A stretch of 64,000 bases of DNA from Rhabdophis nuchalis (lineage: Eukaryota; Chordata; Lepidosauria; Squamata; Natricidae). Made by a program: the position numbers and the translations under genes. Every line of letters begins with the position of its first letter. The first letter of the stretch is position 1. The notes below the pieces were generated by a model. The model was not told the DNA's origin, did no database searches, and worked only from the letters and a program-made list of their open reading frames with translations. The DNA lies in assembly GCA_039707465.1 (NCBI GenBank), contig CM077644.1, positions 141,856,462 to 141,920,461 of the forward strand, given 5' to 3'. This document shows, piece after piece, positions 1 to 10,831 of this stretch.

Positions 1-59
1 GGTCTCTTTGTTATTTTGTTTCATTTTATTTTTGCAAATGTATGACCTTTCTTCCTTAG

Positions 60-87
60 GCAAATCGGAGAAGGCTACAGTTGACAG
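60..87 (+). CDS. Small internal exon of an unrecognised plus-strand gene (exon A)
   Basis: A pyrimidine-rich tract ending in TTCCTTAG precedes the exon and a GT donor (GTATTT) follows it, giving 28 nt. In the frame that fits the next exon it reads (GC)-KSEKATVD-(AG); the split last codon AG|G is completed by position 636 and gives Arg. The piece alone is too short to prove coding. Support comes from phase agreement with exons at 636, 32533 and 48055, which together stay open and end in a stop. The gene must begin to the left of the window. No family is recognised. An unrelated spurious splice pair is the alternative. Confidence 0.5.
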
Positions 88-635
88 GTATTTCTTATTT
101 ACTTACTTTAAATGAAAAGATTGATCAGTGTAGACGAATTATCAAAGTTACACAATTGATGTACAGTTTAAGTTAATAAAAGATTAACCATACCAGCCAA
201 AGTGCATTGAGTTATTGTTATGATATAAAAAGAATAGAAATCTTGGAACTTTAGGCCAAAATCTCCACTGTATTGTTATTTGTTAGCACTAAACAAAGGA
301 TGAAAAATTAAGTAGAGGAAAAAACCTCTACTAAAGTAATATAGACAACGATTTGTTTTGTAATTCTCTCCTCTTTCTACTCCAACTAAAACATAATTAT
401 AAACATAGACTTTAGAAACTATACTCTTAAATCGTGGTTTCTTAAACATTTCTTTTCTCTCAGGACCCCTTCTCACTTTTACTAATTATGGATGACCCCA
501 AAGCAGCTTTCATTTGTACAAGTTTTATTAATTAGTATTTACCACATTAAAAATTTAAATTGATACATTCGCGGCCACTACCACTTTTCAAAATTGTTTG
601 TTGGGATTATAATATTGTTTTATGTTTCATCATAG

Positions 636-709
636 GATGGCAAATAATTTTGATTTTGCAGACTCCGGGGCAGATCTTGGAGGACTCCCAGAGATCCTAG
701 GACCACACT
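636..709 (+). CDS. Internal exon of the unrecognised plus-strand gene (exon B)
   Basis: The acceptor TTTCATCATAG and the donor GTAAGA bound 74 nt. After the split Arg codon the frame reads 24 residues starting MANNFDFADSG and ending GGLPEILGPH, then leaves one base (T) in phase 1. The peptide is acidic and glycine-rich and looks like an ordinary unstructured linker, with no motif I can name. A second possible acceptor at 660-661 gives an arginine-rich peptide in another frame and breaks the phase with later exons, so I prefer the first. Exon A lies 548 bp upstream. The next intron is about 20 kb if the microexon is used, or about 32 kb if it is not. Confidence 0.58.
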
Positions 710-760
710 GTAAGAAACCTACTCTGTTTGTATTTTGTGCTGCTGTGTGATATGTAGTAT
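710..760 (+). other. Start of the long intron after exon B
   Basis: The donor GTAAGA at 710 begins an intron that, in the model proposed here, runs to 20731 or 32532. Nearly everything up to 32.5 kb is then intronic and consists of the repeats listed below. Confidence 0.45.
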
Positions 761-1135
761 AGGTAGTCCTCAACTTACAACAATTCATTTAGTGATCGTT
801 CAAAGTTACAATGGCTTTGGAAAAAGTGACATGATCCTTTTTCACACTTCCAACTGTTGTACATCCCCATGATCAAAATTCATATGGTTGGCAACTGACT
901 CACATTTATGACGGTTGTAGTCTCCCTGGGTTATATGATTCACTTTTGAAAACTTCTGATAAGCAAAGTCAGTGGTGAAGCCAGATTCACTTAACAACTG
1001 TATCACTAACTTAAGATGCAATGATTCACTTAACAACTGTGGCAAGAAATGTCATAAAATGGGGCAAACTCACTTAAATGTTTCACTTAGCAACATGAAT
1101 TTTGGGCCCAATTGTCATAAGTCAAGGAATACCTG
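761..1135. mobile_element. TA-flanked palindromic repeat, copy 1
   Basis: The ends are inverted: AGGTAGTCCTCAACTTACAA on the left and its approximate complement ending GGAATACCTG on the right. The inside carries the family's marks: 'cacttaacaac' repeats, 'cataaaatggggcaaa', and 'catccccatgatca'. At least seven more copies occur in this window. TA directly flanks the better preserved copies, as expected for a Tc1/mariner-type non-autonomous element; the superfamily assignment is inference. There is no transposase. Confidence 0.75.
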
Positions 1136-1756
1136 TACATCGGGAAAGCATTTTTGCTGAAGTTTAGCTAAACCTCTCTGATGTATACATACTGCTATGC
1201 AGATGTTTTTGTATACCACACTAGAGGATAGTTGAAAGCACTCTTTAGCAAGAAAATTTGGTTGAACTCAAGGATGTGGTCCTTCTGTTTGTTGGAAAGC
1301 CTATTTTTGATGGAAGCCAGAGCCAATCAGGAGGAGGCAGGGAGTCAATATGGCTTGAGCCTTGAGTTCAAATTCAGATGCTTGATTTTTAAAAACAATT
1401 AAAAATGTTTAGATTAGAGCTCTCACATTGTACAGAAGTTTCTTTTCTTTTCATATGGCATCAAGTTTTTACTTTATATCTATGTCTATGGATTTCAAGA
1501 ACTCGCTGCTCTGGATATCTAAGATAACTAGCAATTAGCAGTTAAAGATTTGAGAGATGATTGCAAGCAAGAGATATAACAACTAAATATACCTGTTCAC
1601 AATGAAATGGAGATCATCAGTGATAAATCGGGTAGTTTCATTAATTTAATTAGTAAGAACAAAAAGGAGATACCTTCCTCTGAAATTTGATAAGATCCAA
1701 GCTGAATTCACATAAATTTAACCTGCTGCATTTTCTAGAACTAAAAATTATATCTA

Positions 1757-2279
1757 CAGGTAGTCCTTGACTTATGACGAAAGTTGAACCCCAAATTTAT
1801 GTTGCTAAGCAAAACAGCTGTTAAATGAATTTTGCCCCATTTTTTAATCTGTCTTGCCAAGTTGTTAAATGAATCACTGCAGTTAAGTTAGTAACACAGT
1901 TGTTAAGTGACTATTGCTTCCTCATTGACTTTACTTGTCAGAAGGTTGTAAAGCAGTGTTTCTCAACCTTGGCGACTTTACGTCCTATGGACTTCAACTT
2001 CTAGAATTCCCCAGCCAGCATTCACTGGCTGGGAGATTCTGGGAGTTGAAGTCCACAGGATGTAAAGTCACCAAGGTTGAGAAACACTGTTGTATAGGAT
2101 GATCACATGACCCTGGGACACTGCAACGGTCATAAATATGAGCCAGTTGCCAAGTGAATTTTCATCACATGGCCATGGGGATGCTGCAAGAATCATGAGT
2201 GTGGTCATGTCAGTTTTTTCAGTGCCATTGTAATTTTGAATGGTCATTAAACAAGTAGTTGTAAGTTGAGGACTACCTG
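1757..2279. mobile_element. TA-flanked palindromic repeat, copy 2, with a nested hAT element
   Basis: CAGGTAGTCC at 1757 and GGACTACCTG ending at 2279 are inverted termini flanked by TA on both sides. The copy runs opposite to copy 1. It is split at about 1953 by the hAT element at 1954-2089; without that insert its length is close to that of copy 1. This dates the TA family before that hAT insertion. Confidence 0.85.
1954..2089. mobile_element. Palindromic hAT MITE (CAGTGTTTCTCAACC type)
   Basis: Inverted termini CAGTGTTTCTCAACCTTGG and their complement enclose a near-perfect hairpin whose arms contain 'ggacttcaact' and 'agttgaagtcca'. Flanks TTGTAAAG / TTGTATAG are an 8-bp target duplication with one mismatch. 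It lies inside copy 2 of the TA-flanked family. Confidence 0.88.
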
Positions 2280-2281
2280 TA

Positions 2282-4205
2282 TAGGGGAGATTTCCTAGGA
2301 ACGAGGTAGAATGTATAAAGCTAAGGTCATGGAAATCAATTGAGTAATTCATAAATTTGTACATAAACTAGTGTTCATCTTGTACAGTTGCCATTTGCAT
2401 AGGAACTTTCTGGATCCTACTCAACTCATGAGAGTTATGTCCGTAGACAAAGGCATAGACAAAATTGCCCACTTCTTATATGGTTGGATGGTCCTTTGTA
2501 AATGAGAAACCTGAAGCCAATAATCATAGCTGTCTTTTTTCCACAAACCAGTTACTCTAATGCCAAATTACCGAGAAAGGCCAAAGATGCTATCCCTGAG
2601 TAGTTAAGAGTTATTTCAAACTAGAAAAAAGACAATCATGCTAAATAACTAAACACTTAAGAACAACTAATTGGAGCATTCAGTGAATCCTCTTGAGGAC
2701 TACTGGGTCTGTTTATCTGAACATAGAATTGTACTTAAAGCTGTAGGCAATAAGGCACATTGAGAAAGGCAGTAACTCCCTCTATCAGGAAGTAAAGGGT
2801 CATATTTAGTCCTATACAAAGAAAACAGAAACAGATGCCAAAACGCCCTAGAAACCCGATAGGAGTTCTGTAGAAATGACTTCATTCCCAGTGCTTTCTG
2901 GGAAATTTTGTTATCAAGGATGTTTTTTCCAGATCTTGAAATAATTTCTGAAAACAATTTATGTTTCTGGTTCAAATCTCAGTGAACAGGAGTTGACCTT
3001 GGCACAAGACGACAAATGATTACTTTATGTACGTATTGACTGTTCCTTTCATTTTCCCATGTTGGATTAGTTGGGCTTTTTGAAGATGGCGCCTCTGTGT
3101 ATAAATATAATTTGATCTGGGACACAAAGCATTATGTATTAGAATTTCTATTAGAGCTAGTGCGATGGAGCTGATCAATGCTGGGTTAAGATAAAGGAAG
3201 CTTAATTTCAAATGCAGATAATTTCTTCGGTGTCTTTGGGTGAATTGCCATTTCTCTGCCTAAACAACCACATAGATTAGCAGGTGATGATAAAATTTGG
3301 AGGGGGGATTGTGAGGGGAGAGAGTCACCTAGATGCTGTACTGAATTTCTTGGAGGAAGATGGAATGTTAACCACACTGACTGCAATACAATGAATAAAT
3401 ATTCCCATGTTCTTTTATTCTTGTCAGTTCCCTTAGCAAGGAAAGCACCTTTCAAGACATGAGTTACATTGGGAAAAGCAGCCATAAAGGTTATTTTTCC
3501 TCTCTCAGTTCTGGAATACCTCATGTCACTTCTCCTTTTCTAATGATGATGTTAAACAATAATAATAATAATCTGATCCCAGATCTCTATTGTTCAGTCT
3601 AATTTCTTTTTATGATACATAACATTATTTGTTTTATGGCACAATCTTATATTTTTGACAGATTCCTTATTGCCACTTTAGCTTATAATATCTGCATGTA
3701 AGTACTGGTAAATATTTAACTTTTCCTGTAAGTATTTCTCAGGGCAATCACTCAGCCTCGCACTCCTATCTAAGGCCTTGCCATGGAGATGGAAACAATA
3801 TGAAATGTATGGAGGAAGTAACATCAGTGGGCAAAGCATAACATCTTGGCAAGAGAAAAGCATCCCCAACCCTTTTCCTCCCACAACCTTTGTCCCAGGG
3901 GACACAATCAATACAGAATGTAACAGCAACAACATATCTGTACAATGCAACAATTGAATAGATTCATTTAGTCAAAGCTTGAATGTAGTCCCTTTAGAAG
4001 AACATTATCAGTCAACATAATTTAGCCAACTAATGTAAGCAGAGAAAATATATATTAGTAATCAGATAATTACCAAAAGTTGCCTTGTACCTTAATGATT
4101 CTAGAATTATTTCCTGGTATATAAATAGTAGCAAGAAAAGTAGCAGGCAAAGAGCAGCAAATAAAATTATAAGCTATAGGAACGGAGAAGTTCTTACACA
4201 CGTAG
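2282..4205. other. Non-coding stretch, no recognised element
   Basis: I see no conserved exon pair and no repeat termini. It holds a short (AAT)n at about 3557-3572. The minus-strand frames of up to 112 codons here have no splice or domain support. A plus-strand open stretch at about 3744-3958 has an acceptor but no usable donor. Confidence 0.5.
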
Positions 4206-4213
4206 GCCTATAC

Positions 4214-4589
4214 CAGTGATGGCGAACCTATGACACGGGTGCCACAGGTGGCACGCAGAACCGTTTCTTAGGGCATGTGAGGTGTTGTCCTGTCAGCTCC
4301 CAGCGTGCATGTGTGCGCTGGTCAGATGATTTAGGCCTTCTTTTGAGGCCATTTTTCGCCCTCTGGAGGCTTCAGGGAAGCTCCTGAAGCCTCTGGAGGT
4401 GGGGGGGGGGAGGCTGTTTTCACCCTCTCCAGGCTCCTAGCAAGCCTCTGGAGCCTGGGGAGGGCAAAAAAAGTGCACCAAAAGCAGGCGGTCATGCACA
4501 TAGCATTATGGGTGTGGCACACCCATGCACGAGCCCCCTGTGCTCCCCCCGCTTTTGGCACACGAGCCAAAAAAGTTTAGCCATCACTG
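4214..4589. mobile_element. hAT MITE (CAGTGATGGCGAACC type)
   Basis: Starts CAGTGATGGCGAACCTATG and ends TTAGCCATCACTG. Flanks GCCTATAC / GCCTATAT are an 8-bp duplication with one mismatch. The inside is GC-rich with repeated 'ctccggagcc'-like palindromes and a G run near 4400. Related copies are at 26146, 31762 and 38986. Confidence 0.85.
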
Positions 4590-5175
4590 GCCTATATGCA
4601 TCCTTCATTCAGTTAACATACAAAGTTTTGCTTTGACTCTGGTATCATAACCTGAAAGTGTTGGATTCTGGCCAAGTTTAATCAATCAAGGTTTTCATCA
4701 AACTTGCTATGACATATTGTCACAGCTTAAAAGACAATTTGAGGGAGTGTTGAAGCTGCCCTTGGCCAGTTCTGGATCATAGAATTCTATTTCTTGATTT
4801 GATCCTGGTAATTTGATCTGTCACTCTTAGCTTGATCTTCCCTTAATTTTTGTCATATCGCTATTGTAATTCACTCTGTCTTGCTGTTGCATTTCCATGC
4901 ACTTGTGCCCTCAGCTGGATTATACACGTGACATTACAGTGCACATCATACCATCCATTAAGCTCATGACCCACATGACTAAGGGAAGATTATTTGCTGG
5001 ATATTCTCTTCATGGGTGGATTCTCTATGGTTCAGTTAGCTCTTGGTTTCTATATGTCCAAAGTATCATTTCCAACTATTCAAAGTTGCTGAGAAGGAGC
5101 CAGTGGTAATAGCGCTACCCTTGAAAAAGATTTGGATGCTTCAGTACAAAATGTGCCTGTGCAGGCAATCTTGGG

Positions 5176-5419
5176 CAGGGATGGGTTCCTACCGATTCGT
5201 CCTGGTTTGGGCCGAATCAGTAGTGGCATTCCGGCCTGGGGGGCAGAACCAGCAGCAACCCAGGCTGGCCAGCCCTCCAAATGGTTCCCTGGTCACCATA
5301 GTCACTGCCACCATCTTGTTTCTACTGAATTTTGCATGCGTTCATAGTACGCAACCAGTGCATGCACAAAGAGCGCCCACGAGTGAACTGGCAGTAACGC
5401 CAGTTAGAACCCACCCCTG
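5176..5419. mobile_element. hAT-type MITE (CAGGGATGGGTT type)
   Basis: CAGGGATGGGTTCCTACC at the left and GTTAGAACCCACCCCTG at the right are inverted termini. The flanks ATCTTGGG / ATCTTGGG are a perfect 8-bp duplication. Unlike most hAT copies in the window, the target lacks a central TA. Confidence 0.88.
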
Positions 5420-5751
5420 ATCTTGGGCACCCAGGCAGTACCACATGTAAGACCTTTGCTGCATGAACTGGCTTTCCTTCCATGGGACTAGGTTACCTAC
5501 AGATTATACTTCTCCCCATCACATCAGCCCATCCTACCCAGGCAGGCAGGGAAGATACATTGCAGATCCCGTGAGCTAAAAATTTTTAACTGGTGGGATC
5601 CAGGAAAAGAGTTTTCTTTGCTGTTGCCCCTGTCCTGTGGAACATTCTGCTCCCAGACGTGAGGTGACTGCCCCCCCCCCCCGCCCCCACTTTCATGGCT
5701 TTTCAGAAAGGTGTAAAAACATGGCTCAGTGTCCTGGTTTGAGGTTCACAG

Positions 5752-6130
5752 TGTGATCTAGTAGTTAAGGCCCCAGGGTAGAAAGTGGGAGATGTTTGTT
5801 CAAGTCTTGCCTTAGTCATGAAAGCCAGCTAGGTCCGGGGGCTCTCAATCCCCGGGCCGCAGATCACTACTGGGCCATAAGTCATTCTGAACCAGACCGC
5901 AAAAGCGTGCACATGCTTCCCCACTTGTGCGGGCAGTGGGCGAGTCTTTGCGTGTGCGCGCACATGAATGCCCTTGCTGGCCGCTCATGTGGAACCATCC
6001 CCTCTCCCCTACCCACCAGTCTCCACAGGCAGAAAGGTTGGGGAAATTCTGAGGTAGTTGACCTTTGGCCAGTCACTCTCACCCTAACTCACCACACAGG
6101 GGGTTTTTTTGTGGGGAAAATAAGAGGAGA
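5752..6130 (+). repeat. tRNA-derived SINE with a nested repeat
   Basis: The left part has an A-box-like 'tctagtagttaag' and a B-box-like 'gttcaagtcttgcc'. The body continues after the insert with 'gacctttggccagtcactctcaccc'. The same order is seen in the SINE at 63663. A GC-rich repeat at 5835-6051 interrupts the body right after 'gccagctaggt'. Confidence 0.7.
5835..6051. mobile_element. hAT-like MITE (CAGGGGTCCCCAACC type) nested in a SINE
   Basis: It begins with a decayed 'ccgggggctctcaatcccc' and 'cgggccgc', and ends 'aaaggttggggaaattctg'. This matches the layout of the better preserved copy at 29075. The target duplication is poorly preserved, so the borders are approximate. Confidence 0.6.
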
Positions 6131-6180
6131 AACACACATGCACACCCCAACCTGTGTGTGTGTATGGCAGTATGCTCCCT

Positions 6181-6220
6181 CCCATATTTGGGCATACCAG
6201 GTGCTTTGACATAACACTTA
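6181..6220 (+). repeat. 40-bp direct duplication, first copy
   Basis: The 40 bases starting 'cccatatttgggcatacc' recur exactly at 6479-6518. The copies are 298 bp apart. They do not match the termini of any repeat family listed here. Confidence 0.85.
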
Positions 6221-6239
6221 ATTATTTCCTTGGCTCAGC

Positions 6240-6410
6240 TGATAAGGGAGGAGAGCTTGTGGCTTAGAGGCTAATACTACTGCCTAACATGTAAAAACAG
6301 CCCAGGTTTGAATCCCAGTAAGGGTATGGCTATCTGATGAGAGCTAAATAGCTTGAAATAGATCTATACTAGTCTCCCTTTATTTATTTATCAGCAGAAA
6401 TGCAACACAA
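6240..6410 (+). repeat. tRNA-like SINE fragment
   Basis: The stretch has 'agcttgtggcttagaggctaa' as an A-box-like start and 'aggtttgaatcccagtaagg' as a B-box-like block. It is followed by 'tagcttgaaatagatctatactagtctccctttattta', typical of a SINE tail region. No clear target duplication is visible. Confidence 0.5.
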
Positions 6411-6478
6411 AAATGGTTTTCTGCATGGAAGGCTCCTAGGGTGGGGCTGAAAGGCAAAAGGGAAGCACTTTGCCCCCG

Positions 6479-6518
6479 CCCATATTTGGGCATACCAGGT
6501 GCTTTGACATAACACTTA
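6479..6518 (+). repeat. 40-bp direct duplication, second copy
   Basis: Exact repeat of 6181-6220. It is followed directly by (AC)n and the (ATCT)n array. Confidence 0.85.
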
Positions 6519-6535
6519 TACACACACACACACAC

Positions 6536-6625
<90 letters not shown>

Positions 6626-6800
6626 ATCTATCCATAGAGAGAGGGAGAGAGAGAGAGAAAGAGAGAGAGATTTTATGTTTTAATACTTTTAATGTACATC
6701 ACCCAGAGACCCTCTGTGAGGGAAATAGGCAGTTCCCAAAAATAGATAGATAGAAGATAGAAGAGAGAGAGAGTGTGTGTGTGTGTGTGTCAAAGGATCC
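6519..6800 (-). repeat. Microsatellites around a LINE 3' tail
   Basis: The order is (CA)n, about 95 bp of (ATCT)n, (GA)n, then 'gtacatcacccagagaccctctgtgagggaaatagg' and (ATAG)n, (GA)n and (GT)n. The middle block resembles the 3' end of L2/CR1 LINEs elsewhere in the window (compare 54350-54413). Tetranucleotide arrays beside LINE tails are a known snake feature. Confidence 0.65.
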
Positions 6801-6892
6801 AACATACTTACCAAGTGTAAATGTTCCTATGCTTTTATAATGTTTTGAGGAAATATGATTTTCTCAATGCCATGTGCACATTATTATAGCAA

Positions 6893-7035
6893 TAGCAATT
6901 AGACTTATATACCGCTTCATAGTGCTTTTACAGACCTCTAAGCAGTTTACAGAATCGGCATATTGCTCCCAATAATCTGGGTCTTCATTTTACCCATCTC
7001 GGAAGGTTGAGTCAACCTTATAAGGTGCCTTTCTG
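6893..7035 (+). repeat. LINE/SINE 3'-end fragment (attgct-tail family)
   Basis: 'agcaatagcaattagacttatataccgc' through 'tcggaaggttgagtcaacct' is the reverse complement, allowing for decay, of the repeat at 25640-25803. Both carry the hexamer (ATTGCT)n at one end. The family is probably CR1/L3-like; that part is inference. Confidence 0.6.
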
Positions 7036-7983
7036 GTTTCTAAGTTTTCCATGAAAATGTGCAGATAAAAACAAATGATGGCATGAAGTAGCCTATGATC
7101 TTCAAATTTTTTCTTTGGCTATAATGTAAGGGAGGTTGGCTCAGTCTTTGATCTTTAATATTTAAGTTTGATATTACAGTTTGAAATGCATACTCTCAAA
7201 TAAATACTTTTTCACTGTGTTTTTATGATACCAAAATAACTGCATTTTTAGTATGGGGTGAGGAGCATTCGGAATTAATAGAACCATCCAGCTATCTGTG
7301 GCTGATGTTTAAAAGCTATGCAGAACCATAGCAATTTAGTTCTTGAGTAGGAAAGTAATAAGAAATACAAGATCTTAAAACTTGTATTTAAAGTGTGCGA
7401 GGGGGAGGAATCTATCCTGGCATAGGCAAATAACCTCACAGATAAGCACTCAACAGGATTGAATCAAGGGAGACATTATTTGTTTGCGTCTTGATTTGGA
7501 CAAATAATTGGACCTATTACTAATATAACCCAGCCAGCAAATCTCTTAAGCCCACCCTGCCAGGACCCTAAAAGCTGATTAATTAATCGTTCAGTTTTTG
7601 ATAGACTTCAAGTACCAGTCCGCTTGACTGCTAGTATTAACCACTAGAGGTCGCCAAAGGGTAATGAAATTGATCATATGTGAGCATTGTAGCGCCTCAG
7701 AAACTAGATGTGAGGAAGGAAGAAAGGAAGGACAGGAGAGGAGAAGAAGGAAAGAAGGAAGTTTGGTTCAGGGGTATCTGCAGGACATGATCTAAACAAT
7801 CAAATTGGCAACTGTAATGATATGTTTGAAACTCTACTGCATCTGTTTCAAGGTGTGTTGCAGAAAGCCGGGTACATGTTCCTGACAGAAACCCTTCACA
7901 TGTTACAGCAAGCTTGCACCAGCCTGCTATCTTCCAGACATATTGAACAAAAACATACTAGCTGGGAATTATGGGAGTTGTAG

Positions 7984-8138
7984 CAGAGATGGGTTGCTCC
8001 CGGTTTGGCCCGGATCGGGCGAACTGGAAGTAGCGGCAGTGGGAGGCTCTGTCCACCCGCCCTGATGCTTCTGCGTATGCGCAGAAGAGTCGCACACATG
8101 CCTGAACCGGTAGTAAAAAAATTGGCAACCCACCACTG
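7984..8138. mobile_element. hAT-type MITE (CAGAGATGGGTTGC type)
   Basis: CAGAGATGGGTTGC at the left and GGCAACCCACCACTG at the right are inverted termini. The flanks (agttgtag / agtttagc) are only partly alike. The short GC-rich core holds 'ctgcgtatgcgcag'. Confidence 0.68.
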
Positions 8139-8618
8139 AGTTTAGCTTAACTCTTTTGCAGCGCTTCAGGCTACAGAAGAATGCTTCACTCCACAAAACC
8201 TTTCCTAGAACTATATCTTTCTTATTCTTCATTCAAAATGTTGAATGAATGGGCACCCTAGTATACTGTTGAAGAAAAACAACTTGTTTTATCATCCCTG
8301 GAAAAGTATGTCCAGTGAAGCAAAACAGGTTATATTCCTTAATATTTTAATCCCCAGCCATGGCAGAAAACATGGTCTGATCCTTAAATATCCAAATCCA
8401 GAGAAGACAACTGAATAAAACACTTTCAGGTTATCTTGCATGATCAATTACTGTATCACATCCACAGTTCAAGTACTGTCCTGCCCAGTAGTAATTATGA
8501 GCTGAGATCCAAAGAGGCAATATTGAACCCACTGAGCCTTAGACTCCTAGATACTGGCAGGCTCATAAGTGCTGTATCTGTTAAAGATCTTCAACTGTAA
8601 GGTCAGTGATGCATCCTG

Positions 8619-9285
8619 CCAGGGGTGAGTTTTAAAAATTTTTACTACCAGTTTGGTGGGTGTGGCTAGGTGGAGGGCATGTGACTGAGTGGGCGTGGCC
8701 AATTTGACATCACTCATGCACACTTAGTCACATGACCATCCACCACCAAGCTAAGCAGACCAAAATGGTGAAGAAAATTTTGGACAAGGGGGGGAAGGTG
8801 TCAGGCCGGGGGTCTCTTCTCTGTCTCCCAGACAGCGCTGGGGGTGAGCTGAGTAGCCTGCTCTTGGAAGTGATGGCTGTGGCCGATGGGCTTGGCCCTG
8901 GGCTCTTGCTCTGTCTGCCTGGGAGACAGAGCCCAGGGAGGAAGATAATGGCCATTTTGGAGACAACGTATCCAGCGCCTTCCACTCGCACCCGCAGCAG
9001 CAGCACCTGTCGCTCCCCGTTGCCTTCGGAAGCAAAAGAGACAAGCGCTCCTCTTGGTGGGGTGGCCGTGCTCGTGTGCTCTGGCCCTAAGCCTCGTGTC
9101 CCCCCTGCAGGGCCAAGCGTGGCTCACCTGCGCTGGGAGGACTCCCTGGGTCTCCCTGGCAACCCCAGCACAATAAAGCAGCCCCCACCACTAAGGGTGA
9201 AGGGGAGCCTCCCAACAAGCGAAGGACACACCCGCTGCAAACCACCCACCCACATTCAAGCCAGCATGCCTCCTCTCTTAGTTTG
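8619..9285. repeat. GC-rich repeat, probably a hAT-type element cut at its right end
   Basis: It starts 'CAGGGGTGAGTTTTAAAAATTTTTACTACC' like the family at 48179 and 54884, followed by 'gtgggtgtggc' blocks. Inside, 'ctctgtctcccagacagcgc' and 'ctctgtctgcctgggagaca' form partial inverted repeats. No right terminus was found before the TA-family copy at 9286. The 255-codon frame here is a by-product of GC-rich repeat. Confidence 0.5.
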
Positions 9286-9635
9286 TTTAGTGACCAAAGT
9301 TACAATGTCACTGAAAAAAAGTGACTTAAGGCCATTTTTCATACTTATGACCATTGCAGCATCCCCACACAGTCACGTGATCAAAACTTGGACGCTTGGC
9401 AACGGAATGATATTTATGATGGTTGCACTGTCCCAGGGTCACCTAATCTCCTTTTGTGACTTAACAAACAAAGTCAAGGGGGAAGCCAGATTCACTTAAC
9501 AACCGGGTTACTAACCTAACAAGTGCAGTGATTCATTTAACAACCGTGGCAAGAAAGGACATAAAATGGGGCAAAACTCCCTTAACAAATGTCTTATTTA
9601 GCAACAGAAATGTTAGGCTCAATTGCAAATTGCTC
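9286..9635. mobile_element. TA-flanked palindromic repeat, truncated copy 3
   Basis: 'tttagtgaccaaagttacaatg' through 'tgttaggctcaattg' follows the inside of copy 1 in the same order. The outer end on the left is missing. Confidence 0.7.
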
Positions 9636-10190
9636 CATCTTCTTTTCTGTTCCTTGTAGCAGAGGACTGATTCTTTCCTTCAAAGGTCTCTCCTGTGTCA
9701 CTGAAAATCAGTTTCCCCTTGCCCTTTGGCCTCCAAAGATAAGTTCCTCTTCTGGCTTGCAATCTCTTATTTGCCAGGCCCTAATGCCCCCGATTTTTAT
9801 TCTGACACGCTATTATTTGTTAGTACAAAGAAACAATTTGCCAGTTCTGTGCTAGGGAATGGCATAGTAATTGAATCTCTGCTTCCATTTGTGGTAAAAT
9901 AAAGCTTCTGTGCTTTAAATTTAAGCAAGTGTTAACTTTTCATTTTGCCTAAAGGTAACACAACATCTGCCATACTTTTGCCGTGGCTTTGCACAAGATT
10001 CTGTCTTTTCACAGGTGTCAAGGGTATATTTAAGTAATATTTTATATGTGCATAGCACACATAACAAACTGGAATTAATTTCTGAGTGAAGAAATAATTA
10101 AGATCTCTGGGTGATATAATAAATGGCTTATAATAATCCCATTCTGTTTTGTTTCTTCTCATTATAATACATTTCTTGTCCTTTGACTTC
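9636..10190. other. Non-coding stretch before the L1 insertion
   Basis: Nothing beyond AT-rich unique-looking sequence is seen. Its last bases, AAAAATGGCT, are the start of the L1 target duplication. Confidence 0.5.
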
Positions 10191-10207
10191 AAAAATGGCT
10201 TATTTTC
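10191..10207. repeat. L1 target-site duplication, 5' copy
   Basis: AAAAATGGCTTATTTTC, 17 bp, recurs at 16026-16042. The TTTT/A-like content is what the L1 endonuclease favours. Confidence 0.93.
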
Positions 10208-10831
10208 GGGGGCGTGGTTATGGCCGGATGAGGTGAGGACGTTTTCTCCACCTCGTAGGGCTTTTTTTTACTAACAAATGTGGATTAAAGTGATTAAAAC
10301 GCGCCGTTGGGAGCTGGAAATGTTTACAGATGTTTTGGAAGGTCGGTGTGACTTGTAAATTGCTTTTTCAAAGTGATTGAACAACCCGAACTGCTCGAAT
10401 TTCAAAGTTTTGTTTCTCCGTGGAGCAGAGGGTTGGGCGAGCGGCCGAGGTAAGGGGGGTTACCCTTTGTCTTTGGCAAAGATCATTTGCATGCTTTTTG
10501 TCTCGCTACAAGGCTATAAACACAAGCTGAAGTTTAAGAAAGAAGGAAGTTGGTGATGGCATGTGGATTATAACTCCTTTGAACTTTCCAATTCTTTTAA
10601 AGTGGATTGTGTGAGCTGAATGTAGCGGACAAGCTTTTTGGATTACACTTAAAATGGAGGCTTAAAAGTTAAATAAACTGGGGAAGCTCTCCTAGGCTTT
10701 TTTTTTTGGCTCCTTTGGTGCATTATAAGCCGGCTTAGCCTTATCTGATTTGGGACACTGTTTGCCCTCATTCTTTATAAAAGACCCTCTTGGCAAAGAA
10801 ATATAAATATAAAGTTTGTCTTTGAACTGAA
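10208..10831 (+). promoter_or_regulatory. L1 5' UTR / internal promoter region
   Basis: The element starts directly after the target duplication and runs 624 bp to the ORF1 start. L1 5' UTRs carry the promoter for the full-length RNA. It holds GC-richer blocks such as 'gggcgagcggccgaggtaag' near 10434. I cannot assign single factor sites with confidence. Confidence 0.6.

Noticed and set aside
3744..3958. Plus-strand open stretch after the acceptor TATTTCTCAG
   Set aside because: No donor in a usable phase and no conserved-looking motif.
8166..8213. Alternative end exon after the acceptor CTCTTTTGCAG (15 codons, then stop)
   Set aside because: It is open in the right phase but has no further support, and the exons at 32533 and 48055 fit better.
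8732..9499. 255-codon plus-strand frame
   Set aside because: It runs across a GC-rich repeat and into a copy of the TA-flanked family; no domain or splice support.
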